From positions 256,399,199 to 256,463,198 of the forward strand of contig JARYHS010009186.1 in NCBI GenBank assembly GCA_031002005.1: a stretch of 64,000 nt of DNA, given 5' to 3'. Under the pieces are notes generated by a model. That model had not been told where the DNA came from, did not search any database, and saw only the letters and a list, made by a program, of their open reading frames with translations. Source of the DNA: Vandiemenella viatica (Eukaryota > Arthropoda > Insecta > Orthoptera > Morabidae). Within the stretch, counting starts at the first letter, position 1. Every line of letters begins with the position of its first letter. Shown here one piece after another: positions 33,480 through 45,390 of the stretch. The translations under genes were made by a program, and so were the position numbers.

Positions 33480-34462
33480 AACTGAACTAGAGATTAGTAG
33501 TAGATTATAGGCAGAAGTTGTATTGTTTGCGGACTGCATAATGTTTTATAACAATTGAGATGATTTTTTTTAATCTGCTTAACGTCTCTCTAACAGCGAG
33601 GTTTTTAGAGACGGGAAAGGGTGGGGGGCAAGGAATGGGAAGGAATTCGGCCATGGGCTTTTGAAGAAAGCATCCCGGCATTTGCCTGGAGTGATTTGGG
33701 AAACCATGGAAAACCCAAATCTGGATGCCCGGACGGGGATTCGAACCGCCGTCCTCCCGAAGGCGAGGCAAATTGAGATGAGAGAGAATTAAGAATAGTT
33801 ATGAGAGAGATGTGAATGGTATGTTGTAAATTATTAGATTAAAAATTTTAGTAATCATATAATCAATTACTCTGAATATTATTAAAAGGATATTTTGGAA
33901 TGAAAGTTCTTATACGTATATATATGACATTTATTACGTCCTCGTGCAAAGAGAAACGATTTCACTTTAAAACCATTGAAAACAATATTTAATGTCTTTC
34001 AGTTTCAAATACGAATTGTTTGCATATGTGCAAGTTAAAATACAGCACGATCGTATTAGCATTAATTTGTATAGACCAAGAAAGAAACATGAAATTAAAT
34101 TATATCATCAAACACATTTAAAGCTTACAAAATCATAAATTATCGTATGCACAAACTTACATTCCTAAAAATCTGGCTGGGTAAATAAAATCACAATCAG
34201 AAACTGGTATAAGAATAGAATTTTATTGAGAATCTTTGGGACGTACACTGTTGATGAGGCCTGGAGGAATGTTGGGTTAAAAGAGTTAGGACTAGTATCT
34301 GGAAGAGAAGAATATGCACAACCATAAATTAGCAATTTATTTCAAGCATAATCGAACGGGACTGCTTTAATTTAAAGTAAAGTAATCGTGTACTGGAATA
34401 AGTTACGAATGTTTGTCCTGAAGAAAGCAGCAGGTACAGCGAAAGAATTTAGTGTAAAACCG
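33480..34462 (+). mobile_element. Strongly decayed LINE (A-related), split by a SINE
   Basis: LFADCIMF near 33525 recalls the RT motif FADDIMLY of LINE A. LRIFGTYTVDEAWRNVG near 34230-34280 and KKAAGTAKEFSVKP near 34425 follow in the order and roughly the spacing of LINE A once the SINE is removed. Everything between is out of frame. The assignment is weak over the middle. Confidence 0.5.
33564..33770 (-). mobile_element. tRNA-derived SINE1, 5'-truncated
   Basis: Minus-strand SINE1 lacking the A-box side of the head. Perfect 11-bp duplication AATTGAGATGA (33553-33563, 33771-33781). The T-run at 33564-33570 is the tail. Confidence 0.88.
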
Positions 34463-35010
34463 TGAAGAAATCGTACGTCAAATTGACACCATAACATAAA
34501 TCTACCACGTGTAGTAATAATAACGTGCAGCTTTCTGGGGGAAAAAAAATTATGTGGGACAAGATGTTGATAAAACCGAGCACAGTGGATGAGCGGTAAC
34601 GTTCTGGCCTCGCATTCGGGAGGACGCCGGTTCGAATCCCCATCCAGATTTGGGTTTTCCATGGTTTCCCCAAATCACTCCAGGCACCATGGCCAAATTA
34701 CTTCCCGTTCCTTGTCCCCAGTTCCATCCCAACTCTAATGACGAGGCATAAAGAAAAATAAAAATGTTCAAAATTTTAAAGATGTCATGTCTACAATATC
34801 TATATAGAAAAATACTTTCCAATCTATATAATAATCAAGTGACTGTAATAAGAGTAGAGAATCATGGGAGACATGAGTCAGTTGAAAAGGGTGTGACACA
34901 AGGATGTAGTCTGTCCCCATTAATATTCAACTAGTATGCAGGGGAAACAATAAAAGAGGTGAAAGAAAGATTTGAATGTGGCTTAAGTATCCAATGAGGA
35001 AAAATCAGTA
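33856..35010 (+). repeat. Duplicated composite segment (copy 1 of 2)
   Basis: Matches 62787-64000 in the same orientation with, by eye, about 90% identity and small indels. It includes the end of the decayed LINE, a junction to a truncated RTE-like LINE, and the same SINE1 at the same position. Identical junctions argue for one duplication event rather than separate insertions. The match may extend past 35010, but the other copy reaches the window end. Confidence 0.8.
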
Positions 35011-35775
35011 TGCTACGATTTGCTGATGACATTGTCTTGTTAGCAAACAGGCTGAGAATATTGAAAAGTTACTGAATGTCATGAACAAAATGCCGAAGGA
35101 ACATTTTGGACTAAATGTAAACCAAAGCAAGACAAAAGTAGTGAAATGTAGCAGAAATGATACCAGAAGTAGTAGAGTAAACATAAAAACTGGATCGGAT
35201 GCGATAGAAGTATTTAGTGAATTCTGTTACTCGGGAAGTAAAATTACAACCGATGACCGAAGCAGGAATGATGTTAAAAGCAGAATAGCAATAGCAAAAG
35301 AGCCTTCATGAAAAAGGAAAATCTTTCAGTTTCAAATATTAATCTAGGAATTAGAAAGATCTTTTTAAAACACAGCACAGCCCCTTATGGTAGCGAAGCA
35401 TGGACTTTAGGACTATCAGAGAGAAAGAAAATTGTAGCATTTGAAATGTGGTGCTACAGAAGAATGTTGAAAGACAGATAAAGTACGAAATGAAAGAGCC
35501 TCTGAAATGATGGGTGAAGAAAGAAGTATTTTACAGGAAGAAGAGACAGGCTGGTAGGTTATATTTTGAGACATGCAGGATTGGTGAATTTGTTAGTGGA
35601 TGGGACAGTTCAAGGTAAGAACTGTAGAGGAAGACAGAGTTTAGAATATTTGAAGCAGATAATTGAGGATGTAGGTTGTAAGGGGTGTGTTGAAATAAAG
35701 AGGTTTTCAAGATAGGAAGGGATGGAGGATTGCATCAAACCAGTCGAGAGACTGATGACAGCAAAAAAAAAAAAA
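34550..35775 (+). mobile_element. LINE family B (RTE-like), 5'-truncated (copy 2)
   Basis: Starts within the RT region (after the inserted SINE: MFKILKMS), then KGVTQGCSLSPLIFN, MLRFADDIVLLAN (near 35010), SEAWTLGLSERKKIVAFEMWC (near 35395), LVGYILRHAGLVNLLVDG and the C-terminus. Ends with GTCGAGAGACTGATGACAGC and an A-run (35763-35774). Many stops; the same family as 36986-40870. Confidence 0.8.
34576..34762 (+). mobile_element. tRNA-derived SINE1 in LINE B copy 2
   Basis: Head CCGAGCACAGTGGATGAGCG, B box GGTTCGAATCCCC near 34630, body and A-rich tail. It interrupts the LINE B sequence between GGGACAAGATGTT and TTCAAAATTTTAAAG. The target duplication is decayed. An equivalent copy is at 63532. 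Confidence 0.85.
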
Positions 35776-36585
35776 TAAGTTAACTTTCCGTGCCCATATG
35801 CAATGTTATAAGCTGTATTGAGATTTGTAATCATATCTGCTGTGTGCCTGTAGACGAATGGACTAACTGACACGAAATCATCAAATCGTTGCTGTCACCG
35901 CTTGTTGTTCCGCCAGAACTTTGATAAAGTTCCAAACAGAAGAGAGTGTGGGTACTGTATGCTACGTGTGATGCAGTTTGATAAGCAGTGGTCTGAGGCA
36001 ATGTGTCCGGTCTGGTGTCGGCACCCAAGCAGGTAGTGTTACATATCCAAGGACATCCAGCTTCATCCGTTGCGTCAACGTTTCGATACACGACGTTAGT
36101 CGATGTTGAAATCAGTGTAACGCAGACTGACATGCAAAGTGAAAACATCTCCGCAGTTGTAAACTCACAACGGAATAACAGCCAGTCCGAGAGTTTGCCA
36201 ACAAGGTCGGCTGCAATGGAGGAGAACATTTGATAGACTACTTGACGAGAACTGGTAGTATTTGCTATATGAGACAGCTGATCTAGGCTCAAGATTTTGA
36301 AAGGAGAAACTAAAAAGGATATATACCGAGTGAAAGTAAAGGTCTGAGATAGCAGCAGAAGACAACACAATTACTACTTGTGAATGAAATGAAGCCAGTT
36401 CCTAAAGTATTTTAGAGATAACAATGAATCCCTAAGTCTGACCCTCAAAATAGCGGACTGATGGAAGGTATCCTACGACAACGAGCAACATCAGTCCTCG
36501 GAGGAACTTGAGTGTGCTCCTGAGCGACAGCTGGGGCCACCTTGGCATTCCAGGAGGTCGTCTGCTGATGGCCTGGGCGCCACAT
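35776..36585. other. No recognisable gene
   Basis: A 179-codon minus-strand frame (35831-36370) and a 76-codon plus frame overlap here, but neither matches a family I know. No splice or promoter context supports them. Confidence 0.4.
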
Positions 36586-36589
36586 TGCA

Positions 36590-36985
36590 TTGCCTGCTCC
36601 AGGGGACAAGGAGCGCAAGGGACAATGGGAACTTACTTCATGGGGAACTGATGCGAATACATTAAGAACAACAGCCCTAGCCTTGGTTCACTCCACAGCT
36701 GAATACTGCTCCAGCGTGTGGCTTAATAGCTCTCACACCCAGTTGGTGGACGTTCAGCTTCGCTAAACAATGCGCATCATAACTGGCTCGCTTCTATGTA
36801 CACCTATCCAGTGGCTGCCGGTGCTCAGCAACATACCACCACCTCATATCAGAAGGCAAAAGGTTCTAATCAAACTATGGTCGAGAATTCTGAACAACGA
36901 GGCTCTTCCCATCCATGGGGATATTAGGTACACAAAACACGGCTGAAGTCACGTCGCCCTGCCTGGAAGAGTGCTGTCAGAATGG
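36590..36985 (+). mobile_element. LINE family C (CR1/L2-like), C-terminal fragment
   Basis: Reads TTALALVHSTAEYCSSVWLN, QWLPVLSNIPPPHIRRQK and LKSRRPAW in order, typical of a LINE lineage common in arthropods. One stop interrupts it near 36763. LINE B copy 1 starts immediately after the KSRRPAW segment. Confidence 0.75.
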
Positions 36986-38805
36986 ATAGAAACATTCTAC
37001 GAGTCGGAGCGTGGAATGTTAGAAGTCTGAATAGGACAGGTAGGTTAGAAAACTTTAAAAGAGAGATGGAATAACTTAAGTTAGATGTGGTTGGGATTAG
37101 TGAGATTAAACGGAAGGACGCACAGGATTTCTGGTCTCGGGAATACAGCATAATTAGCACACAAGCTGTCAATGCAGTCACTGGTGTAGGATTTGTAATG
37201 AATAAGAAAGTAGGGAAACGGGTGAGTTATTATGAACAGTTTAGTGACAGGATTATTTTGATGAGGTTAGAAACTAAGCCCGCCCCAACCACAATAGTAA
37301 AAGTGTATATGCCAACGTCACAGCAAGATGACGAGGAAATAGATAAAATATACGACGAATTTGAAGAATTAATCCAATATGTGAAGGGGGAGGAAAATCT
37401 AATGATCATGGGTGATTGGAATGCGATAGTGGGAGAAGGAAAAGAGGGTAATACTGTAGGATCATTTGGTCTAGGAGAAAGAAATGAGCGAGGAAGCAAG
37501 TTGTTAGAATTTTGTGAAAGATATAAGCTAGTTGTGGCAAACACACTGTTTAAGAACCATGCAAGAAGGATATACACCTGGAAACGACCAGGGGACACAG
37601 GCAGCTATCAGCTAGATTATATCATGGTCAAACAGATTGGAAGTGAATAAACTGAAACAATCTAGCACGAGAGAAAACTTTGCAGAAATGGTAGACTTGG
37701 GTCTAAGAAGTAACTCTGAAAGGAGCTCAACCGAGGACGAATCGTATGCATTAAAGACCGTAATAATGAAAGCTGGTAAAGAAACATTAGGCTTTAGGGA
37801 ACAAGCTGCCCGAAAACCTTGGATCACAGAAGAAATTTTGGAGCTGATGGATCAGAGGAGAAGGTACAAAAATGCTCAGGATGAAGCAGGAAGAGAGCAA
37901 TGCCATACAATTTAGAAACCAAATAAACGGAAAATACAACAACAACAAAAAAACTGGCTACAAGAAAAGTGTGAAGAAGTAGAAAAGGAAATAGTCATAG
38001 GTAAAGTAGATGTTGCATACAGGAAGATCAAACAGAATTTTGGAGAAATGAAGAAATGAGGTGTGAACATTAAAGCTGCCGATGGGAAACCTCTTTTAAG
38101 CTCAGAGGATAGAGCTAATCGATGGAAGGAATACATCGAGAAACTGTATGAAACATGATGTGAAACTTGAACAATAGTGTAATGGAAAAGGAAGGCGATG
38201 TTGACATTGATGATTTTGGAGATCCTGTTTTGGGACAGATTTTAATAAAGCTCTGAATGACTTGAAAGCAAATAAGGCAGTTGGAATTGATGAGATCCCT
38301 GCAGAACTTCTTAAATCCCTAGAAGAAGAAGGAATCGAAAGATTATTCAAGCTGATATCAAAAAGTTATGAAAAAGGAGAAATTCCAACAGATTTTAATA
38401 GAAATATCATCTTCACACTTCCAAGCAGACAAATTTAAGAATTATCACACCATTAGTCTAATATCACATGCTTCAAAATTACTGACCAGAATAATATACA
38501 GAAGGATGGAAAGGGTAGTAGAAGAGAAAGTATGTAAAGATCAGTTTGGGTTTAGGAAAAATCGCGGAACAAGGGAAGCAATTCTGTCTTTAAAGTTAAT
38601 ACTTGAAGGGCGGATCAAGAAAAACAATGATACTTTGATGACGTTTGTAGATTTAGAAAAAGCTTTTGATAATGTTAAGTGGGACAAGATGTTCAAAATT
38701 TTAAAGAAGTCAGGTCTAAAGTATCGAGATAGAAGAATACTCTATAAACTTTATAAGAATCAAGTGGCTATAATAAAAGTAGAGAATCACGAGAGACATA
38801 CACAA

Positions 38806-38932
38806 GTTAAAAAGGGTGTGAGACAGGGTTGTAATCTATCCCTGTTAATATTCAACTTGTATTTAAAAGTTAAAAAGGGTGTGAGACAGGGTTGTAGTCT
38901 ATCCCTTGTTAATATTCAACTTGTATTTAAAA
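38806..38932 (+). repeat. Tandem duplication inside LINE B RT
   Basis: A segment starting GTTAAAAAGGGTGTGAGACA is present twice (38806-38868, 63 bp; 38869-38932, 64 bp). It covers the QG-C/N-LSL motif B-like region of the RT. The second unit has one extra T, which shifts the frame. Confidence 0.85.
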
Positions 38933-38998
38933 GAAGCAATAATGGAAATAAAAGAAAAATTTTCATGAAGCATAAGTGGTCAGGGAGAAAAAATCAGT

Positions 38999-40153
38999 AT
39001 GCTACGATTTGCTGATGACATTGTCTTGTTAGCAGAACGGGCTAAGGAAATTGAGAAGTTACTGAATAGAGGGAAAAACCTAATTATTGTGTTTATGGAC
39101 CTAGAAAAGGCATACGATAATGTTCCTAGACCAACTATCTGGAAAAGTCTAAGAAAACTTGAAATACCAGAGTACCTCATAAGAAAGATCCAAATGCTGT
39201 ACAATAACTGCAAGAGCTGTGTCAATGTTGGGGATGGTTACTCTGAATGGTTTAGTACAACCAAAGGAGTACAACAAGGAAGTGCCCTTTCACCCCTTCT
39301 GTTCATAGCGGTGATGGATAACATCTTAAAAGAACTAAAAAGAACATTCAATAGAGATCTACAGGCACTGGTGTTTGCAGATGATGTAGCAGTATGGGAT
39401 GAAACAGAAGAAGGAATACAAAACAAATTGAAGATGTGGAATGATAAGTTTGAAGAATATGGAATGAAATTGAATCAAAAAAAAACTGTAGCACTAAAAA
39501 TAAGCCGAAAGAATACAGACTGTCATATAAAATTAAAAGACCACGAAGTTGAAGTTGTTGACCAATTCAGTTACCTGGGGAGCATAATTGCCAATAATGG
39601 TAGAAGTGATTTAGAAATAGTGAGTAGAGTAACCAAAGGAGCCAACTTCTACAGTACTGTGCGAGGCTTACTATGGGACATGAAGGTTCCCAGAAGAGCA
39701 AAAATCGTCTTGTACAAATCATATCTCATTCCTATTCTCACATATGCTTTGGAAACATGCACACTAACATCAAGGGACCTTAGCAAGATCCAAGCATGTG
39801 AAATGAAGTTTCTTAGAACAGCCCTCCAGAAAACTAGACTTGACCGCATAAAGAATGATGAAATTAGATCAAACCTAGAGCTAAGGGAATCCATGGAAGA
39901 GAGACTTAGGTCATCTAGACTTCGATGGTTTGGGCATGTGAAGAGAATGACTAGCAAAAGACTGCCAAAAACTTATTTGGAAAAAAGGATACTGGGCAAA
40001 AGACCAGTGGGAAGACCAAGAAGAAGATGGACAGACCAACTGAAGGAGGATGTAGAGAGAAGAGGCTGGAATTGGGAGTACATCACAGACAGAGAAACCT
40101 TTCTGGACAGGAAAAGGTGGAAAACAATCGTCTATAATAACCAAGGCTCGTAA
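38999..40153 (+). pseudogene. Chimeric reverse transcriptase frame: LINE B motif joined to LINE D
   Basis: Open frame of 384 codons. The first ~23 codons (MLRFADDIVLLAERAKEIEK) belong to LINE B; from about 39070 on it is LINE D: FMDLEKAYDNVPRPTIWKS, TTKGVQQGSALSPLLF, LVFADDVAVWDE (near 39375), FSYLGSIIANNG, LTYALETCTL and a C-terminal GRPRRRWTDQLKEDV segment. The LINE D part is intact from RT motif A to the natural stop but lacks the endonuclease and N-terminal RT. It is not a natural gene; it arose from insertion. Confidence 0.75.
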
Positions 40154-40202
40154 ACCACACCCGGGAAACTGGAGATGGTCCTCAACGATAATGATGATAA
40201 TG
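39070..40202 (+). mobile_element. LINE family D (RTE-like), 5'-truncated (copy 2), inserted in LINE B
   Basis: 1133-bp insertion with a perfect 9-bp duplication ACTGAATAG (39061-39069, 40203-40211). Its ORF is uninterrupted to 40153. The 3' end has a short GATAATGATGATAATG microsatellite-like tail, usual for RTE-type LINEs. LINE B sequence resumes directly after it. Better preserved than copy 1 at 15716, so a younger insertion. Confidence 0.88.
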
Positions 40203-40870
40203 ACTGAATAGCATGGACAAAATACTAAGGGAAGATTTTTGGACTGAATTTAAATCAAAGCAAGACAAAAGGGATGAAATGTAGCGGAAATGATACCATT
40301 ACTAGTAGATTAAATATAAAAATAGGATCGGATGCAGTAGGAGAAGTAAGAGAATTCTACAACTTGGGAAGGAAGAATGATGTTAATAGCAGAAGAGCCT
40401 TCATAAAAAAGAGAAATAATTGATCTAGGAATTAGAAAGAATTTTTAAAACTCTATGTATGGAACACTTTATGGTAGCGAAACATGGACTTTCGAAATAC
40501 CAGAAAGAAACAAAATTAAAGCATTTTAAATGTGTTGCTACAGAAGAATGCCGAAAATTAAGTGGACAGACAAAGTGCGAAATGAACGAGTTTTGGAAAT
40601 GATGGGTGAGGAAAGAAGTTTGCGGAAGAAGCTTACGGAAAGAAGAGACAGGCTGGTAGGTCATATTTTGAGACATGCTGGATTGGTTAATTTGTTAGTG
40701 GAGGGAATAATCGAAGGTAAGAACTGAAGAGGAAGAATGAGATTAGAATATATGAGGCAGATAGCTGAGGACGTGGGTTTTAAGGGATATGTAGACATGA
40801 TGAGGTTAGCACAAGATACTTAGGGATGGAGGATTGCATATCAGTCGAAAGAATGAAGGCAAAAAAAAGT

Positions 40871-42016
40871 AATTAATAATAGAGTTTTTTATTGTTATTT
40901 TATTCCAACTTGTTTGTTTCATGTGGCGCGATTGGTAACATATTGTCGTATGCTAATAAATTAAATGTTAATTACTTACAGTTGTTGTTAATTATAGTGT
41001 ATTTTACATTGGGGTGCCATGTTGAGTCAATGATAATATATGGTGTGACGTGAGTAGAAAAAAGCTACGGTCTAAGATGCACTCGATTTTCTTCATCCGT
41101 CTGTAGCAACAGATTTTCAGTGATACAGTTTACGTATTTCCGGTATTCTCAGAGTAAAAGTGCTCAGTACATAAATTTCGGGGAACTTCGAGCACTGACT
41201 CAGCGTGTGATACTAAATATTTACTCCTTGTGATAGAATTTTCTTTTTCTGGTTTTTACTTCCAGATTAATCCACGAGAGTGGTAGACGCAGCAGAATTC
41301 ATTTCATTCCTTCACGGGCGAATACAACTGGGATAGGTCGCGAATTTATCCCTGATTTACGGAGTGATAGCAAACACCGACTTACGGATAAAGGCTTCTA
41401 GGCGTGAAGATTACGAAACTGCCGACATGTTAAAAGTAAGACAGGTGAAGGTCGTTTGCAGATCGATTTCTTTGTCGGCGCTGTTAATATGCAGGCGAGT
41501 CGCCAAGAAACCGGTTGTCGCGATTATGCGCTCTGGGTTTCTAAACACTCCTAGGCTCACCGAAAGCGACAACCTGGTTGACATTTCACGAGGAGTGACA
41601 CCTCGAAGAGTGGCAAGTTCATGTTTGTCTGCGTGTCGATGAAGCTTATCTTTGTGTAGTTGCATGACTTCTTGTTAGACAGAAAGTCTAATCAAAGTTA
41701 TTAGTGTTTTAAGAGGAACAGATTATTTTTGTAAGATCTTACTTCATGCTGGTTCTGTACGTACGACCTTCAGTGTAGACATTCTGTTTTTGTTTTGTTT
41801 CGTTCGTGTAAAGTGTAGTTTTTTTTAGGCAGCTGGACAAGTGTTAATTAATAAGTTGGGCGTGTTGGCGGAATGGAATAATTCAGCTTAACGCTTGAGC
41901 ATTGTAATCATCCAGTAGGCCACACGATTAAAATTATAGAACACGTTATTACCGGAGTGCGTTACCATTAACATCACCTGTTGTAATTTTCCTCTTTTTG
42001 AACTCGTTCACGCAAC
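40871..42016. other. No recognisable feature
   Basis: The longest frames (92 codons plus, 84 codons minus, near 41364-41665) overlap and match nothing I know. No repeat ends are seen. Could be unique sequence. Confidence 0.4.
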
Positions 42017-42260
42017 CGAACGTGCTGGCTGAGCTGTGGCCTCGCATGCGGAAGGACAGCGGTTCGAATCCCCGTCCGGGCATCCAGATTTGGGTTTTCC
42101 ATGTCTTCTCCAAATCGCATCAGGCGAGGGCTGGAATGCTTCCTTCAAAAAGCTGTGGCTGAATTGCATCCCGTTGCCTAGTCGTTTCCGCATCTAATGA
42201 CATTGATGTCAATGATGCGTGAAGCCATTAGTTAAAAAAAAGTAATAAAAAAAAAAAATT
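42017..42260 (+). mobile_element. tRNA-derived SINE1
   Basis: ACCGAACGTGCTGGCTGAGC head (internally shortened), B box GGTTCGAATCCCC near 42060, CATCCAGATTTGGGTTTTCC body, A-rich tail to about 42260. Confidence 0.82.
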
Positions 42261-42489
42261 AAATGTGCCGCACTCACTTATGTTTTACTTCAACAAAAGT
42301 GACCACAATAAGATAATAGTAATAAATATGTTTTTTTTAAGTAATTTTTTCTTTTATAGCGAGTTTATAATCAAGTAATATTCTCCAACGATTTCATTTT
42401 GGATTTTCTTTAGCGCCACTTTGATGTTTAATGCAAATTAAATGATTTTTCTTAATCACATCTATTTATTTCTGTCCAACAACGATACC

Positions 42490-43215
42490 GTGAAGGTGGG
42501 GAAAGAATTGCTTGCTGAAGACTTCAAGTGTAAATATCTTGGAATTACTTTTGATAACAAGCGTAACTGGGCAGGACAGATTGGACAGGTGGTAGGAAAA
42601 GGTTTCAAAGTTCTGCACTTGTTGGAGAGAGTGATGAGGGGATGTACGAGGGAAGTCAAGGAATTGGGTTACAAAACTTTGGTCAGACCATTGCTCGAAT
42701 ATGGTAGTGTAGTATGGGACCCTCATTTTACGTATCAAATACAGGAGTTGGAGAGGGTGCAAAAAAGGGCTGCTAGATTTGTTTCTGGAAATTATCGCAG
42801 AATGCAATCAGTGACAGATATGAAAAAAGAGCTGGAATGGGATTCATTGCAAGACAGGAGGAGGATGAGGAGGGTCATGGGAGTGTACAGGGCATATACT
42901 GGCGATGAGGCATGGAAAGATATTGCAATAGGTATATAAAGTAGTGCATGTAAGGGAAAAGATGACCATGACCACAAACTGGCACTCGATTTCAGGCACA
43001 AGGGTGTGGGAAGATTCTCTTTTTTAGGGAATGGTGTCAGGGATTGGAATGAGTTACCAAGAGAAATAATGAATAATTTACCGATAACTTTGAAAGAATT
43101 TAAAGATAAAAATTGTAGAGGGCAAATGTAGATGGGTGCAGGATAGGGGTAAGATGGGTGTGTAGGGAAATTGCCACCGGAGCCTGTGCTCCATTGCAAT
43201 TAAATTAAAAATAAT
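42490..43215 (+). mobile_element. LINE family A, 3' fragment (copy 6)
   Basis: Longest well-preserved LINE A frame here (to 42939): VGKELLAEDFKCKYLGITFD, LEYGSVVWDPHF, ERVQKRAARFVSGNYRRMQS, YRAYTGDEAWKDIA. Stops then interrupt before the shared 3' end (GGAAATTGCCACCGGAGCC) at about 43160-43195 and an AT-rich tail. 5'-truncated at the VGKELL region. Confidence 0.85.
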
Positions 43216-44402
43216 AATAATGTTTAAGTTTAAAATGTTATTTTAAGAAGCTCAAGCTGTTAAATTTCAGAATTTGCCATTGGATGTGGACTTGGAAGCC
43301 TCTGTCGACGGGAGGTTCCTAACCGAATGAAGATTAGAGAAAGTGTCAGAGCGGCTTATGCAAGCATCTGACGAGCGCAACAAGCTCATTCCTGCGGTTA
43401 TTTGTCTGAATTAATAAGCGATTAGTATCCTGCTACGCTCGTTAACTTCGCATAAACACAACGGATCAGTTCCCACCGCATGTGACGTCAGTTCTCATCA
43501 TTAATAACAAGTCCTTGGGCTGCCCATTTCTAAAACAATTGGCTTGAGTCCACTAAGAATAAAGCGGACGCATAGCAGTTTTTAATGATTAATAATGCTA
43601 AGGAGATAACAAAAAACTAAATTATCTATTATAAAAGATAACGATTAGTATTATTTTCAGAAAATAAATTCGGCAAAATCAGGCATTCACTCACGTGAAA
43701 GCATTACGTCACACCTCGCGAGACACCAAAGTTGTTATTGACATTTTCGTGCAACAGAACTGGTTACTTGGAAAATTATTCGTTTGTAGGAACTTTTGTC
43801 ACGTTAATACAGTTATTTTCAGTTATACGCTGAAAGACAAGTTTAATTCGCTGTGGAACCAGGATTTAGCAATGCAAACAGTACCAATTAGCACAAATTT
43901 GACGCCGTAGCACTTCGCGGATTTTTCGCGTCAAACATCCACTTTTGCTCATCGGAATTCCGCAATGTTAGAACTTCGATGTAAATATACACAAATGTCA
44001 ATTATACATTATAAGCTTAAATAGCATTATTTCAGTTTTGTAAACAAGACATACGTTTTATAAATTAATTGATTCTAGCATGAGGTTACATTTGCGAAGT
44101 ATAAGAAAGTGTTAAATAGTGTCGCATATAAATATCTTTATGCGATCTTGATAGATAAATAAATAGATAATTTTTGTAGACTGAAGTTTTATTATGAACT
44201 TTTGCAGTTTATTTATCTCGTTTATTTGCTTAAAAATCCTCTTGATACCAATAACGACCGTGTTTGTCACTATATCCGAAGATTTGCAGGTTCGTTTTCT
44301 ACACAAGATGTATCAAAGCTATTTTTCGCAACTATTATTTTCAAGATTCCCTGCTGTTCTTTCTCGCCACTTCTCTCCCAACAATTCTCTTAACTTCTCC
44401 TT

Positions 44403-44459
<57 letters not shown>

Positions 44460-44990
44460 TATCCATTCAAGCAATCTCTGAGCAAACAATATTTAAACCA
44501 GAAGGAAGACCTGAGCGAAGTACTACACACATTCCTAAAGACATAATATTTCATAAAACGTTAAATGTAAAATAATAGACCACGTACTGTCGAATTAATT
44601 CGGCACTGAATTTATCATTACAGATATAGCTTACCTTTCAGTAGATGAAATGTAAGAAAATACTGGCGCGAGGTTACTAATGTTCCATCTCTTCCTGTCA
44701 CACTTCGTTTATTGAATACTAATAATCAGCGGAAGGTTCATACTTATGAAATGTTAATAACATTTGAAAAAAATGCGTGCTTCATAGTTCATACTACTGC
44801 CACGAGGACTTCGCACAACAACTCCTCTGGAAAAGCAGCTTAAACAGATTGCGCGATCGACGCATTCAGCGCAAACATTCGAAGATTTAAAACCAATCAA
44901 ATAACTTTCCCTACGTCGTGAAATAAAGACCGTTATGTAGGCATGAGAATGTGTTGAAATATACCAGCGATAGCCCAACGTATTACAGAG
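43216..44990. other. No gene; long poly-T tract at 44405-44453
   Basis: The ~49-nt T run could be the reverse-strand tail of an old retroelement, but no element body is recognised beside it. Otherwise AT-rich sequence without support for genes. Confidence 0.45.
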
Positions 44991-45390
44991 CTTGATGGGT
45001 GGTCGGTAACGCTCTGGCCTCGTATTCAGAAAGCTTCGTTTATTTTTTAAAATGATTTTACGCTTTGTCTACGTCAAAATCATTGGGGACAAGAAACGGG
45101 AAGGAATTCAGCCATGGTCGTATGAAGTAACCATGCCGGCATTCACCTGGAATAATTTCGGGAAAGCTTGGAAAACCCAAATCTGGATGGCTGGACGGGG
45201 ATTCGAACCCGCGTCCTCCGTATTGCGAGGCCACAGCTCACCACCACGCTCGGTCGCGGCTTTGATACCCCGTCCCGTTATCCATATTTCGGTTTTACAT
45301 GATTTCCCGAAATCACTCCAGACGAATGCCTTCCCTTTCCAGTCCCCATTCCTTTCCCTCTCTAATGACTTCAACGTCGACCACTGCAGG
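44991..45390. mobile_element. SINE1 (+) interrupted by another SINE1 (-)
   Basis: A plus-strand SINE1 head (44991-45037, TCGGTAACGCTCTGGCCTCG) and its body (about 45250-45390, CCCGTCCCGTTATCCATATT) are separated by a minus-strand SINE1 (about 45045-45250). The flanks of the inner copy share a degenerate GCTT-TGAT-like repeat at the B box of the outer copy, consistent with a decayed target duplication. Confidence 0.7.

Larger units (their letters stand above)
36986..40870 (+). mobile_element. LINE family B (RTE-like), near full length (copy 1), host of LINE D
   Basis: Has an AP-type endonuclease domain (RVGAWNVRSLNRTGRL at 37000, VVGISEIKRK, LMIMGDWNAIVGE near 37405, with a 187-codon frame 37087-37650). 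A linker (37640-38160) follows, then the RT (YHTISLISHASKLL, DQFGFRKNRGTREA, VDLEKAFDNVKWDKM near 38645, MLRFADDIVLLAE near 39000) and, after the inserted LINE D, the C-terminal part with a 3' end near 40860. Frameshifts near 37640, 37920, 38060, 38160 and 38950 inactivate it. A 63-bp tandem duplication of the RT region lies at 38806-38932. Confidence 0.85.

Noticed and set aside
35831..36370. 179-codon minus-strand ORF as a host exon
   Set aside because: No recognisable domain, overlaps another frame, and lies between LINE fragments; not supportable.
44194..44575. ORFs ending in long poly-Phe
   Set aside because: They translate the 49-nt T run; no domain is seen.
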